Assembly (NCBI GenBank): GCA_016722565.1
Contig: JADKIU010000001.1
Coordinates: 806,001 to 870,000 of the forward strand
Length of the DNA: 64,000 nt
Direction of reading: 5' to 3'
DNA from: Bacteroidota bacterium
GTDB taxonomy: Bacteria > Bacteroidota > Bacteroidia > 2-12-FULL-35-15
A program made the position numbers and the translations under genes. A model generated the notes under the pieces. That model was not told where the DNA came from and made no database searches. It saw only the letters and a program-made list of their open reading frames with translations. Shown here piece by piece: positions 29,826 through 37,658 of this stretch; position 1 is the first letter of the stretch, and each line of letters begins with the position of its first letter.

Positions 29826-30980
29826 ATGAAAAGACTGACCTTTTTGCTTTTTTTGTCAACGATAGTTTACAATCAAAGCGGTTTCGCTCAAAAAACTGAA
29901 AAAATCGATTCTCTTGGCTTGCCGGGAGATAATTTAAACTTGGTTGCTGTATTGGACCTTTTCCAAAAATCGGAAACCTTTGAAGCATTTGAAAAAAGTT
30001 TAAACTCCGAAGATGCTAAAATCAACAATCTTGATTTGAACAATGATGATAAAATCGATTATATAAAAGTAATCGATCATCAAACCGGTGAATCACATGC
30101 TGTTGTTTTGCAAGTGCCGGTGAATGACAAGGAAACACAAGACGTTGCCGTTATCGAAATTGAAAAAGATAAAGACGGTAAAGTGATTGTGCAAATTGTT
30201 GGGAATGAAGAATTATATGGTAAAGACTATATTGTTGAGCCAACAGAAAACGACCCTACTGCAAAAACTGCAGATACAAACAAGTCGTCCGACTCAAACA
30301 CAAAAGAGAACGGAACTACCGTCATTAACAATACAACGAATAATTACTATAACGACAACAACGGAGGAAATGGTAACAATACATACGTTGTTGTAAATCA
30401 ATGGCCGATTGTGCATTATGTATATGGTCCTACGTATGTCGTATACGTTTCACCTTGGCATTGGTATTCATATCCAATCTGGTGGAGACCATGGACACCT
30501 TGGTATTGGCATAACTATTATTGGCATCATTACAATCACCACCATCATTATGGTTATTATCACCGCACCGGATTTTACAGGGCTCAGGGAGCACATGGTG
30601 TTTATGCTCCACACCGAACAGTTTCTGTAACCGTTCAAGCACATAGAAAGGCAAATGTGTATAATAAAACGTACGCTTCTAAAAGCAGAAAAGGCGATGG
30701 TAAAATAGATGGTAGCAAAGGAAAGTCAAATCCTGCTTATAATGGCAAAGGAAATAAAGATTCGAATGTAAATCGTAAAGACAATGTTGGAGGAGGGAAA
30801 GCAACACCGGGAACGTCTCAGCCCAAAGCAAATCCGAATCGCCCTTCTAACAAACCAAGTGGAACAAAAAGTGGTGGAAATACATCTCGTCCAAAATCAA
30901 CACCGAAGGCATCTCGTCCTTCACAAAAGCCAAGCTCAGCTCCTAAATCTAGCAAAGGTGGCGGAAAAGGCGGAAGATAG
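29826..30980 (+). CDS. Exported His/Trp/Tyr-rich protein with basic low-complexity tail
   Basis: 384 residues with a signal peptide (ending SGFAQK). The first domain (about 25-130) has a calcium-loop-like segment LDLNNDDKIDYIKVID and conserved-looking beta strands. An Asn-rich linker follows (NNTTNNYYNDNNGGNGNN). Residues about 195-255 are extremely aromatic and His-rich (WHWYSYPIWWRPWTPWYWH, NYYWHHYNHHHHYGYYH). The last 120 residues are Lys/Ser/Gly/Pro-rich and strongly basic. No catalytic motif is visible. The His clusters could bind metal and the tail could bind polyanions such as lipopolysaccharide; both are guesses. It is followed by the terminator at 31006-31041. Confidence 0.75.
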   Translation: MKRLTFLLFLSTIVYNQSGFAQKTEKIDSLGLPGDNLNLVAVLDLFQKSETFEAFEKSLNSEDAKINNLDLNNDDKIDYIKVIDHQTGESHAVVLQVPVNDKETQDVAVIEIEKDKDGKVIVQIVGNEELYGKDYIVEPTENDPTAKTADTNKSSDSNTKENGTTVINNTTNNYYNDNNGGNGNNTYVVVNQWPIVHYVYGPTYVVYVSPWHWYSYPIWWRPWTPWYWHNYYWHHYNHHHHYGYYHRTGFYRAQGAHGVYAPHRTVSVTVQAHRKANVYNKTYASKSRKGDGKIDGSKGKSNPAYNGKGNKDSNVNRKDNVGGGKATPGTSQPKANPNRPSNKPSGTKSGGNTSRPKSTPKASRPSQKPSSAPKSSKGGGKGGR

Positions 30981-31005
30981 TTTGTGATGATTAAAATGAA
31001 AGAAA

Positions 31006-31041
31006 CGCCCCGCTCTGATTTATCAGGGCGGGGCGCTTTTT
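31006..31041. terminator. Terminator after the His/Trp-rich gene
   Basis: CGCCCCGCTCTGA (31006-31018) pairs with TCAGGGCGGGGCG (31023-31035), with one G-T wobble and a TTTA loop. A run of T follows (31037-31042) and A-rich sequence precedes it. It lies between convergent genes and may serve both. Confidence 0.88.
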
Positions 31042-31059
31042 TAGGAATGTATCGTAAAC

Positions 31060-31704
31060 CTATTCGACATAAGTAGGTGTATTGCAACTTTCTCGTTGTT
31101 CACCAAATTGATACTTTACGCCAACTCTTAGTTGAATATTTTTGTTTTTAATATGCAAGTCCGGAGTAACATAAGCAGGCATCATATCCGGGTTGTAAAA
31201 TGCTTCTACCAAAAATTTAAAACGGCTATAACTGATAAATTCAACTCCTCCGCCAAAAGCACCGCTGATGTGAAGTGGTAAAAAACTTCCGGTCACAGGA
31301 GGTGAGCTGGTTGCTTGTGTTAATCGGTATTCCAGTTTCGGCCCGACCATGATGTAAGGAATGATGCTGTACATTTCGTAGCGTAATTTCAAATAGTTGT
31401 TCCACGAAAGATATTGTAACGAATTTCCATAATTTCCTTCCGGCTGTTTGTCAATCGAACCTTTTTGGTCGTATTGAATTTCGGTTACCCAACGGGCATA
31501 ATCATGACTAAAAAATTCACCGAAGATGCTTGCGTTAAATCCTACGATGTATTTTTTTCTGGAAATTGCCAGTGGCTCTGTAAATAAAAATTTTTGATTT
31601 CCAGCAGAAACACCTGCCGTTATGCCCATACTATTTACGAATTGTGCTTTTGTTTGTACAATTGATAAAATAGCAATTGAGAATAAAATTAATTTTTTAT
31701 GCAT
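31060..31704 (-). CDS. PorT-like outer membrane beta-barrel protein
   Basis: 214 residues from the ATG at 31704, which begins a signal peptide (MHKKLILFSIAILSIVQTKAQ); the 15 codons upstream in frame add no leader features. The mature protein is a small beta barrel of the PF13568 type: SMGITAGVSAGNQKF, VTEIQYDQKGSI, YLKLRYEMYSIIPYIMVGPKLEYRL, FGGGVEFISYSRFKFLVEAFYN, IQLRVGVKYQFG. Alternating hydrophobic residues and many aromatic girdle residues support a barrel. PorT is an accessory protein of T9SS, and several T9SS cargos are in this window, but many unrelated barrels share this fold, so the symbol is withheld. Confidence 0.72.
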   Translation of the reverse strand: MHKKLILFSIAILSIVQTKAQFVNSMGITAGVSAGNQKFLFTEPLAISRKKYIVGFNASIFGEFFSHDYARWVTEIQYDQKGSIDKQPEGNYGNSLQYLSWNNYLKLRYEMYSIIPYIMVGPKLEYRLTQATSSPPVTGSFLPLHISGAFGGGVEFISYSRFKFLVEAFYNPDMMPAYVTPDLHIKNKNIQLRVGVKYQFGEQRESCNTPTYVE

Positions 31705-31838
31705 TGGGGAATTTCTTTTTATAGAATTCATGAATACTTCGTATTTCATTTTACTTTTTTAGGAATAACGCTTAACTGAAAAAGATAGTATTGCAAAAGT
31801 TAATCAATCGGTAAATGCACTAGAAGTGGAGGTGACAA

Positions 31839-32726
31839 TTAAACGGCACTCGCTGCTTCCATTGCCGGATTAACTTTTTTAACCAACCCTTGTAATACTT
31901 TACCAGGTCCAATTTCAGTAAAAGAAGTAGCTCCGTCCGCAATCATTTGTTGAACAGTTTGTGTCCACTTTACTGGAGCAGACAACTGTGCAATCAAATT
32001 CTTTTTAATGTCATCAGGATTAGAAACAGCAGATGCAGTTACGTTTTGATAAACCGGACAAATGGGTTGACTAAAAGTTGTTGCATTGATTGCAGCTTCC
32101 AATTCCACCGCTGCAGGTTGCATCAATGGTGAATGAAATGCACCACCAACCGGTAATACCAGGGCACGCTTTGCTCCGGCTGCTTTTAGTTTTTCGCAGG
32201 CAATGTTTACTCCATTGATAGAACCTGAAATCACCAATTGCCCCGGGCAGTTGTAATTCGCTGCTACCACAATATCTCCCCCTTTTGTAATTTCAGCACA
32301 AATGTCTTCTGTGATTTTATCATCTAAATTTAATACCGCTGCCATTGTAGATGGGTTGAGTTCACATGCTTTTTGCATCGCTAAGGCACGTTTTGAAACC
32401 AGCACTAATGCATCTTCAAACGATAAGGTTTTGTTTACCACCAATGCAGAGAACTCACCTAAACTATGTCCTGCAACCATTTCTGGTTTTACACTTTCAC
32501 CCAAAGTAGCGGCAAGGATTACCGAATGTAAAAAGATGGCTGGCTGTGTCACTTTTGTTTGCTTCAATTCTTCATCAGTGCCGGAAAACATAATGTCAGT
32601 AATTCTGAAACCTAAAATAGTGTTTGCTTTTTCAAATAATTCTTTTGCCAATGGAGAAGTTTCATATAACTCTTTTCCCATTCCTACAAATTGGGAACCT
32701 TGTCCCGGAAATACATATGCTTTCAT
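31839..32726 (-). CDS. fabD: Malonyl-CoA--[acyl-carrier-protein] transacylase
   Basis: 295 residues. FabD moves malonyl groups from CoA to acyl carrier protein for fatty acid synthesis. The N-terminal MKAYVFPGQGSQFVGMGKEL carries the GQGSQ oxyanion motif. The nucleophile Ser is in AGHSLGEFSALV, the catalytic His in GGAFHSPLMQPA, and the conserved Arg region is ALVLVSKRALAMQKA. The C-terminal FTEIGPGKVLQGLVKK is also typical. Other fab genes are not adjacent. The terminator of the upstream gene lies in the gap before its start. Confidence 0.96.
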   Translation of the reverse strand: MKAYVFPGQGSQFVGMGKELYETSPLAKELFEKANTILGFRITDIMFSGTDEELKQTKVTQPAIFLHSVILAATLGESVKPEMVAGHSLGEFSALVVNKTLSFEDALVLVSKRALAMQKACELNPSTMAAVLNLDDKITEDICAEITKGGDIVVAANYNCPGQLVISGSINGVNIACEKLKAAGAKRALVLPVGGAFHSPLMQPAAVELEAAINATTFSQPICPVYQNVTASAVSNPDDIKKNLIAQLSAPVKWTQTVQQMIADGATSFTEIGPGKVLQGLVKKVNPAMEAASAV

Positions 32727-32767
32727 ATTCTTTGATTTAATATTAGACTATTCAATATTAGTAAAAT

Positions 32768-32801
32768 AAAAAGAGTCCCGAATTTCTCCGGGACTCTTTT
32801 T
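32768..32801. terminator. Terminator between the T9SS cargo gene and fabD
   Basis: AAAAAGAGTCCCG (32768-32780) pairs perfectly with CGGGACTCTTTTT (32789-32801) around an 8-nt loop. It follows the stop of the minus-strand gene ending at 32822. Confidence 0.88.
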
Positions 32802-32821
32802 ATTCACAATGAAATGTGTGC

Positions 32822-33802
32822 TTATTTAATTAATAGTTTCCCATTTTTACTGGTACCATCTTTACTTATGACAGAAAATAAGTAAATCCCACTATCCAAA
32901 TCATTCTTATTGATGATAAATTGATTGTTTTTATCCATTTTAGAAGTTAAAACAATTTGTCCAAGACTATTATAAATGTTGATAGTAAAATCATGTTCAT
33001 TTTTTTTGGGAAGAACTTGAATAATTCCTATTTCGTTTATAGGATTAGGGTACACTTTAACATCAAAATTAGTTGATTCAGTTTCGTGAACTCCTCCATA
33101 AACACTAAGCTCTCTTATTACAAGGTTATCAACAATCCATCCTGCTTTATTTGTTTCAATACCATCAGATTTGAAGTTGAAACGAAACATTATTTTTTGA
33201 GTATAAACATCACCTGTTAATTGAAATGATTTTAAATCATTGCCTACTGGTTTTAGCACAGGTAAAACAAATTGTAAACGGTATTCCGAATATTCCCAGA
33301 TGTTTTGGGTCCCAGTAAACGCAGGAATGTTTCCTGTTATCGTATCTGATGGCGAATAAAAATTTGTTGGAAAAGCCGCCCAGCCCCAAGTGAAAGTTTG
33401 GGTAGCTATGTTTTGCCAAGTTATCCCACTATCAATGGACATTTCAATAAAACCACCATCTTTTAAGCTGTCAGTTTCGTACTTGTGCCAGAATCCAATT
33501 TGTATATGAGGAATAAGTCCCCAGCTGGCCGTGTCGTATAAGCTTATATCAAATGAAGAAAGGTTGTTTATAGGATAAGAATTAATAGTATCAGTCATTA
33601 TTGCAAAGGGACCAGAATAGGCTGTACCAAAAAATGTTTTTTGGGGCAAACCAATTTGCCATACATTTCCACTCGCAGTATCTAATTGAATAAATGAAAT
33701 GTTACTTTCAAAGTCACTGCTGTCGCCACCAATGATGTCCCCTTGAGCATTCACATTTAAATAAATTAGAATGGAAAAGAATATAAGTGCAATTTTTTTC
33801 AT
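32822..33802 (-). CDS. T9SS type A sorting domain-containing secreted protein
   Basis: 326 residues. The signal peptide MKKIALIFFSILIYLNVNAQ precedes a large beta-rich domain with IGFWHKYETDSLKDGGFIEM and a segment (KIMFRFNFKSDGIETNKAGW, then IVDNLVIRELSVYG) like choice-of-anchor or MAM-type jelly rolls, in which Asp/Asn residues face a ligand or calcium site. The last 80 residues are the T9SS signal: FDVKVYPNPINEIGI, INIYNSLGQIVLTSK, and GIYLFSVISKDG with a Lys-rich end. Probably a secreted or surface-attached protein; no enzyme motif is seen. A promoter-like TATATTTG lies about 18 bases before the ATG. Confidence 0.85.
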   Translation of the reverse strand: MKKIALIFFSILIYLNVNAQGDIIGGDSSDFESNISFIQLDTASGNVWQIGLPQKTFFGTAYSGPFAIMTDTINSYPINNLSSFDISLYDTASWGLIPHIQIGFWHKYETDSLKDGGFIEMSIDSGITWQNIATQTFTWGWAAFPTNFYSPSDTITGNIPAFTGTQNIWEYSEYRLQFVLPVLKPVGNDLKSFQLTGDVYTQKIMFRFNFKSDGIETNKAGWIVDNLVIRELSVYGGVHETESTNFDVKVYPNPINEIGIIQVLPKKNEHDFTINIYNSLGQIVLTSKMDKNNQFIINKNDLDSGIYLFSVISKDGTSKNGKLLIK

Positions 33803-33820
33803 CAGGTGGATGTTCTATAT

Positions 33821-33828
33821 CAAATATA
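33821..33828 (-). promoter_or_regulatory. Promoter of the T9SS cargo gene (TTTG-N20-TATATTTG)
   Basis: Minus-strand TATATTTG (33828-33821) with TTTG at 33852-33849, 20 bases upstream. The -33 element falls inside the terminator hairpin of the next gene (33837-33872), so the promoter and upstream terminator overlap. Confidence 0.5.
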
Positions 33829-33836
33829 AGAGAATT

Positions 33837-33872
33837 AAAAAGGGAAAACAAATTTCTTCGTTTTCCCTTTTT
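33837..33872. terminator. Terminator after the Bax inhibitor-1 gene
   Basis: AAAAAGGGAAAAC (33837-33849) pairs perfectly with GTTTTCCCTTTTT (33860-33872) around a 10-nt loop. On the minus strand it follows the stop of the gene ending at 33891. Confidence 0.8.
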
Positions 33873-33890
33873 GATTTTTAAAATGTGTGC

Positions 33891-34634
33891 TTATTTTCTA
33901 TCACCAAATAAACGCAATAAATGCAAGAAAATGTTGATGAAATCTAAATATAAATCCATTGCACCCCAAATAACAAGCTTACTGGTTTCCTCTGTTCCAT
34001 ATTCAAGTCCTGCTCCAATTCGTTTCAGTTTTTGTACATCCCAAGCTGTCAATCCGGTAAATGCTAAAACTCCAACAGTACTTATAACATATCCCATTGT
34101 ATCGCTTTCAAGAAAAAAGAAATTGATTAAACTTGCGAAAAATACTCCAACTACACCCATCATCATAATGGAACCAAATTTTGTAAGGTCTATGTTGGTT
34201 GTATAACCCAATATTGCCATTGCACCGAACATGCCGGATGCTGCAAAAAAGATTCCGAGAATGCTTTGACCAGTGTATGCCAAAAAGATATAGCTAATAC
34301 TTGCTCCCACTAGCATTGAAAAAAATAAGTAGAGAAAAAGTAGTATCGGATACGATAGTTTTCGATACCCAACTCCCATTACAATCAAAAGTCCAAGAGG
34401 AGCAAACATAACTACATAGCCAAGTGTCGTATGTGAATATCTACCAGTAAAAGGGTTGATTGTTCTCAGTAATGAACTTAGTTCGTCATTTGCTGCAAAG
34501 TAATAAGCTACTATTCCTGTAACAATCAGCGCGGCTGACATCCACGAAAATACACTTGCCATAAAGGTCTTAGACATAGAAGAACGATCTTCTTGCGATA
34601 TAAAATTGAAGTTGTTAATGTTGTTAGTTTCCAT
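33891..34634 (-). CDS. Bax inhibitor-1 / YccA-family membrane protein
   Basis: 247 residues with about seven hydrophobic segments. The N-terminus (SQEDRSSMSKTFMASVFSWM) and the C-terminus (GAMDLYLDFINIFLHLLRLFGDRK) match the family closely; the acidic residues of LYLDFINI near the last span correspond to the proposed pH and calcium site of the BI-1 fold. YccA in E. coli modulates the FtsH protease; family members elsewhere leak calcium. The role here is inferred only from family. It has its own promoter (34664-34671, with -33 element) and terminator (33837-33872), so it is a single-gene unit. Confidence 0.93.
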   Translation of the reverse strand: METNNINNFNFISQEDRSSMSKTFMASVFSWMSAALIVTGIVAYYFAANDELSSLLRTINPFTGRYSHTTLGYVVMFAPLGLLIVMGVGYRKLSYPILLFLYLFFSMLVGASISYIFLAYTGQSILGIFFAASGMFGAMAILGYTTNIDLTKFGSIMMMGVVGVFFASLINFFFLESDTMGYVISTVGVLAFTGLTAWDVQKLKRIGAGLEYGTEETSKLVIWGAMDLYLDFINIFLHLLRLFGDRK

Positions 34635-34663
34635 TTATATATGTTTTTGTAAACGTTACCGTG

Positions 34664-34671
34664 CAAAGATA
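34664..34671 (-). promoter_or_regulatory. Promoter of the Bax inhibitor-1 gene (TTTG-N20-TATCTTTG)
   Basis: Minus-strand TATCTTTG (34671-34664) with TTTG at 34695-34692, 20 bases upstream. It gives a leader of about 25 nt before the ATG at 34634. Confidence 0.6.
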
Positions 34672-34728
34672 ATACCGATTGAAGGATTATGCAAAAATGT
34701 CAGCCTTCTTAACGTTTTTTGACACAAT

Positions 34729-35352
34729 TTAGTGCAATTTTGATCCGATTAAGCTGATAAATTCCTTTCTGGTGGTGTCTTTTAAGAATTCACCTGTAAA
34801 TGCAGAGGTGGTGGTTACCGAATTTTGTTTTTGAATACCTCGCATCTGCATGCATAAATGTGAACACTCCATTACCACTGCAACACCTTTTGGATTCAAT
34901 GTGTTTTGAATACAATCGCGAATTTCGTTGGTTAATCGTTCTTGTACTTGTAGTCTTCGCGCATACGCATCTACCACACGTGGAATTTTACTTAATCCAA
35001 CTACACAGCCATTCGGAATGTAAGCAACATGTGCTTTCCCGAAAAAGGGTAACATGTGATGCTCACACATCGAATACACTTCAATGTCTTTTACAATCAC
35101 CATTTGGCTATAATCCTCCTTAAACATAGCCGATTTTAAAATCTCTTCCGGATTCAAATCATAACCATGCGTTAAAAATTGCATTGCTTTAGCAACACGC
35201 TCCGGTGTTTTTAATAATCCTTCGCGCTCAGGGTTTTCACCCATGTCCAATAAAATGTTCTTGTATTTTGAAGCAATGCTCTCAACAGATTTTGTATTGT
35301 ATCTGTCGATTTTTTTGTAGCCTTCTACATCATCAAATTCATCGTGTCCCAT
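34729..35352 (-). CDS. folE: GTP cyclohydrolase I
   Basis: 207 residues. FolE opens GTP to 7,8-dihydroneopterin triphosphate, the first step to folate and to queuosine. Zinc ligands are in [19 protein letters not shown] (Cys and His) and in HLCMQMRGI (second Cys), with the conserved [20 protein letters not shown] and the product-binding TTSAFTGEF. The start [19 protein letters not shown] is acidic and unstructured. The next gene upstream on the strand is queD, 43 bases away, so the two probably form one transcript that supplies the dihydroneopterin triphosphate used by QueD. Confidence 0.96.
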   Translation of the reverse strand: MGHDEFDDVEGYKKIDRYNTKSVESIASKYKNILLDMGENPEREGLLKTPERVAKAMQFLTHGYDLNPEEILKSAMFKEDYSQMVIVKDIEVYSMCEHHMLPFFGKAHVAYIPNGCVVGLSKIPRVVDAYARRLQVQERLTNEIRDCIQNTLNPKGVAVVMECSHLCMQMRGIQKQNSVTTTSAFTGEFLKDTTRKEFISLIGSKLH

Positions 35353-35395
35353 ATTCGTTTTAAAGTTGGAAAGTTTAAGGTTTAAAGTTGTTAGG

Positions 35396-35812
35396 CTATT
35401 CTTCTCCGAAATATTCTACAAAATTGTTTTCTGTCTCAAATAATTTTATTGAATGTAATTTGCAATCCATCGCATTCACATGTGGTACTAATTCTTTCCA
35501 AATTGCAATTGCTACATTTTCAGTAGAGGGCATTACTCCTTTCATAAATGGAACATCTAAATTCAAATTTTTATGATCCAGTTTGTCTGTAATATGTGTG
35601 CGGATAATGGTACTTAAATCTTTCAAGTTAACGGAATATCCGGTATCCGGATTTACGTTTCCTTTTACCGTAACATACAAGTTATAGTTGTGGCCATGCC
35701 AGTTTGGATTGGCACATTTTCCAAAAATTTCAGCATTTTGTTCGTCCGTCCAATTGGGGTTGTGAAGCTTGTGTGCTGCGTTAAAATGTTCTCTGCGTGT
35801 TATATAAATCAT
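35396..35812 (-). CDS. queD: 6-carboxytetrahydropterin synthase (QueD/PTPS family)
   Basis: 138 residues, the typical single-domain T-fold length. Zinc-binding His residues are in [13 protein letters not shown] and [13 protein letters not shown]. The catalytic Cys region is [10 protein letters not shown], and the conserved Asp/His pair is in [15 protein letters not shown], followed by [11 protein letters not shown]. QueD makes 6-carboxy-5,6,7,8-tetrahydropterin on the way to preQ0 and queuosine. It is transcribed with folE, which makes its substrate. A pyruvoyl-tetrahydropterin synthase function is the main alternative. A -7 box lies at 35831-35838 before the ATG. Confidence 0.92.
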   Translation of the reverse strand: MIYITRREHFNAAHKLHNPNWTDEQNAEIFGKCANPNWHGHNYNLYVTVKGNVNPDTGYSVNLKDLSTIIRTHITDKLDHKNLNLDVPFMKGVMPSTENVAIAIWKELVPHVNAMDCKLHSIKLFETENNFVEYFGEE

Positions 35813-35830
35813 AGTCTTTTAAATAAGATA

Positions 35831-35838
35831 CAAATATA
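35831..35838 (-). promoter_or_regulatory. -7 box of the queD-folE transcript (TATATTTG)
   Basis: Minus-strand TATATTTG about 18 bases before the queD ATG. The nearest upstream TTTG (35865-35862) is 23 bases away, longer than ideal. It faces the mqnB box at 35919-35926 in a divergent control region. Confidence 0.45.
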
Positions 35839-35918
35839 CGGTATCTGCTGAATATTTGTATCAAAACGGACATGTATTGAGATTAAACACTTCAGTGCAT
35901 TTTTTGTTTAGAAGATGT

Positions 35919-35926
35919 TATCTTTG
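35919..35926 (+). promoter_or_regulatory. -7 box TATCTTTG, 5 nt before mqnB
   Basis: A TAnnTTTG match with 5 bases to the ATG at 35932, implying a leaderless mRNA. No TTTG lies at the usual spacing; one at 35903-35906 is only 12 bases away. Confidence 0.45.
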
Positions 35927-35931
35927 TTCTG

Positions 35932-36588
35932 ATGAAAATTTTAATTGTTGCCGCTACTAAATTTGAGATTGATTCCTTATTAACTAAAATGGAATCATCA
36001 TCAGCTGCTGATGGCCGATTGTTTTCCTGTCGATTTAAAAATCTGGAGATTGATTTTTTAATTACAGGTGTAGGAATGGTGGCGACTGCATATCATACCG
36101 GAAAAGTGTTGAATGAAACGTACGATGCGGCATTTAATCTCGGTATTTGTGGGAGTTTTAACCGCAATTTGGAGATTGGAACCGTTGTAAATGTTTTTCA
36201 AGATTGTTTTTCGGAGCTCGGAGCAGAAGATGGAGATGCATTTTTATCGCTGGATGAATTAAACCTGCAAGGTGTTTCTAAAATTGAAAACAAAACCGGG
36301 GCAATGCATTCTCTTATTGAAGCACTTCCGAAAGTAAATGGAATTACTGTGAATACGGCACATGGACATGAAATAAGTATTAAAAAGGTTTACGAGCAAT
36401 TTCATCCGTATGTTGAAAGCATGGAAGGAGCCGCATTTATGTTTGCCTGTGAAAACGAGAATATTCCTTATGTTCAGATAAGAGCGGTTTCTAATTATGT
36501 TGAAAAAAGAAATCGTGAGGCCTGGAATATTCCATTGGCGATTGAGAATTTGAATAAACAGGTTTTTGAAATTTTAGATAAATTATAA
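35932..36588 (+). CDS. mqnB: Futalosine hydrolase
   Basis: 218 residues of the nucleoside phosphorylase/hydrolase fold. MqnB removes the base from futalosine (or 6-amino-6-deoxyfutalosine) in the alternative route to menaquinone. Family features: MKILIVAATKFEIDSL, FLITGVGMVATAYHTGKVL, NLGICGSFNRNLEIGTVV, and VESMEGAAFMFACEN with the substrate ribose-binding Met-Glu; IRAVSNYVEKRNREAW holds the catalytic region near Asn. MTA/SAH nucleosidase is the nearest alternative, but the adjacent mqnD fixes the role. Confidence 0.93.
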   Translation: MKILIVAATKFEIDSLLTKMESSSAADGRLFSCRFKNLEIDFLITGVGMVATAYHTGKVLNETYDAAFNLGICGSFNRNLEIGTVVNVFQDCFSELGAEDGDAFLSLDELNLQGVSKIENKTGAMHSLIEALPKVNGITVNTAHGHEISIKKVYEQFHPYVESMEGAAFMFACENENIPYVQIRAVSNYVEKRNREAWNIPLAIENLNKQVFEILDKL

Positions 36589-36604
36589 TAGGTTTCTCCG
36601 CTTC

Positions 36605-36622
36605 TCCCGATAGCTATCGGGA
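36605..36622. repeat. Perfect 18-bp palindrome between mqnB and mqnD
   Basis: TCCCGATAGCTATCGGGA reads the same on both strands. It lies in the short mqnB-mqnD gap and could fold in the mRNA as a hairpin between the two cistrons. The word is short and GC-rich for this genome, as expected of an interspersed repeat. Confidence 0.6.
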
Positions 36623-36642
36623 CGAAATGACAAAAAGATAAA

Positions 36643-37512
36643 ATGAATAATCCAATAATCCTTAATCCTTCATCCTCAATCACACTGGGTTTTAGCCCTT
36701 GCCCCAACGACTGCTTTATTTTTGATGCAATGCTGCATGGGAAAATTGATACGGAAGGCTTGAAGTTTGAAGTATTTATGGAGGATGTGGAAACGCTAAA
36801 TCAAAAAGCATTTAAAGGAGAATTGGATGTTACCAAATTGAGTTATCATGCCTATGCTCATCTTGTAAAAGAATACCAATTATTAAATGCAGGAAGTGCT
36901 TTGGGAAATAATTGCGGCCCTCTTTTAATTTCAAAAAACGAAAACGTCACCCTGAGCGGAGTCGAAGGGTCCCATCTCAAAATAGCTATTCCGGGAAAAT
37001 ATACAACAGCAAATTTTCTTTTATCACTTGCTTTCCCGGATGCAAAAAATAAATTAGAAATGGTGTTTTCTGAAATTGAAGATGCTGTTTTGACTGGAAA
37101 AGTAGATGCTGGTTTAATCATTCATGAAAACAGATTTACCTACGAACAAAAAGGGTTGAAAAAAATCATTGATTTGGGTGAATATTGGGAAACCTTAGCA
37201 AAAGCACCCATTCCATTGGGAGGAATTGTAATAAAAAGAAATTTTCCGGATGAAGTAAAAAAGAAATTCGACCGTGTTTTACGAAAAAGTGTAGAACATG
37301 CATTTGCAAACCCTAAATCTAGTCTTAACTTTGTAAAAGCAAACGCTCAGGAGATGAGTGAAGAAGTGATGTATAAACACATCGATTTATACGTGAACAA
37401 CTATTCGGTGGATTTGGGAGTTGAAGGAAAACGTGCTGTTAAATTGCTTTTTGACAAAGCACAGGAGTTGGGAGTGATTAATAAAATTGAAGAGGAGGTT
37501 TTTTTAGTTTAA
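36643..37512 (+). CDS. mqnD: 1,4-dihydroxy-6-naphthoate synthase
   Basis: 289 residues. MqnD converts cyclic dehypoxanthinyl futalosine to 1,4-dihydroxy-6-naphthoate in menaquinone synthesis. It has the periplasmic-binding-protein-like fold: LGFSPCPNDCFIFDAMLHGK at the N-terminus, DVTKLSYHAYAHL, ALGNNCGPLLISK, LKIAIPGKYTTANFLLSLAF and DAGLIIHENRFTYEQKGL (the active-site His region), APIPLGGIVIKR. It is coupled with mqnB 54 bases upstream. Residues 101-112 (NVTLSGVEGSHL) are encoded by a palindromic interspersed element (36945-36973) that falls in frame between two conserved blocks. Confidence 0.94.
   Translation: MNNPIILNPSSSITLGFSPCPNDCFIFDAMLHGKIDTEGLKFEVFMEDVETLNQKAFKGELDVTKLSYHAYAHLVKEYQLLNAGSALGNNCGPLLISKNENVTLSGVEGSHLKIAIPGKYTTANFLLSLAFPDAKNKLEMVFSEIEDAVLTGKVDAGLIIHENRFTYEQKGLKKIIDLGEYWETLAKAPIPLGGIVIKRNFPDEVKKKFDRVLRKSVEHAFANPKSSLNFVKANAQEMSEEVMYKHIDLYVNNYSVDLGVEGKRAVKLLFDKAQELGVINKIEEEVFLV
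36945..36973. repeat. REP-like palindromic element inside mqnD
   Basis: CGTCACCCTGAGCGGAGTCG followed by AAGGGTCCC; the ends ACCCT and AGGGT pair. The reverse complement shares the core GACTCCGCTC with the element at 49634-49660. It is read in frame as part of MqnD and adds no stop codon. Confidence 0.6.
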
Positions 37513-37543
37513 AGTGGTGGTTTCGGAGAATTCTTCTCCTTGT

Positions 37544-37632
37544 AACCGTCATCCCTTGCCACGACACGGGATCTGCCAATTAGAAGATGCTTTCATTAAA
37601 CAGATGCCGTGTCGTAGCACGGCATGACGGTT
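37544..37632. repeat. 89-bp inverted-repeat element between mqnD and the heptose epimerase
   Basis: Bases 37544-37575 (AACCGTCATCCC..CACGACACGGGATCTG) pair with 37601-37632; by hand 28 of 32 positions match. A 25-nt loop separates the arms. It looks like a folded interspersed repeat of the kind that begins CCGTCAT and ends ATGACGG, not a terminator. Confidence 0.7.
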
Positions 37633-37658
37633 TGAAATAAACATTTAATTAGTAAACG

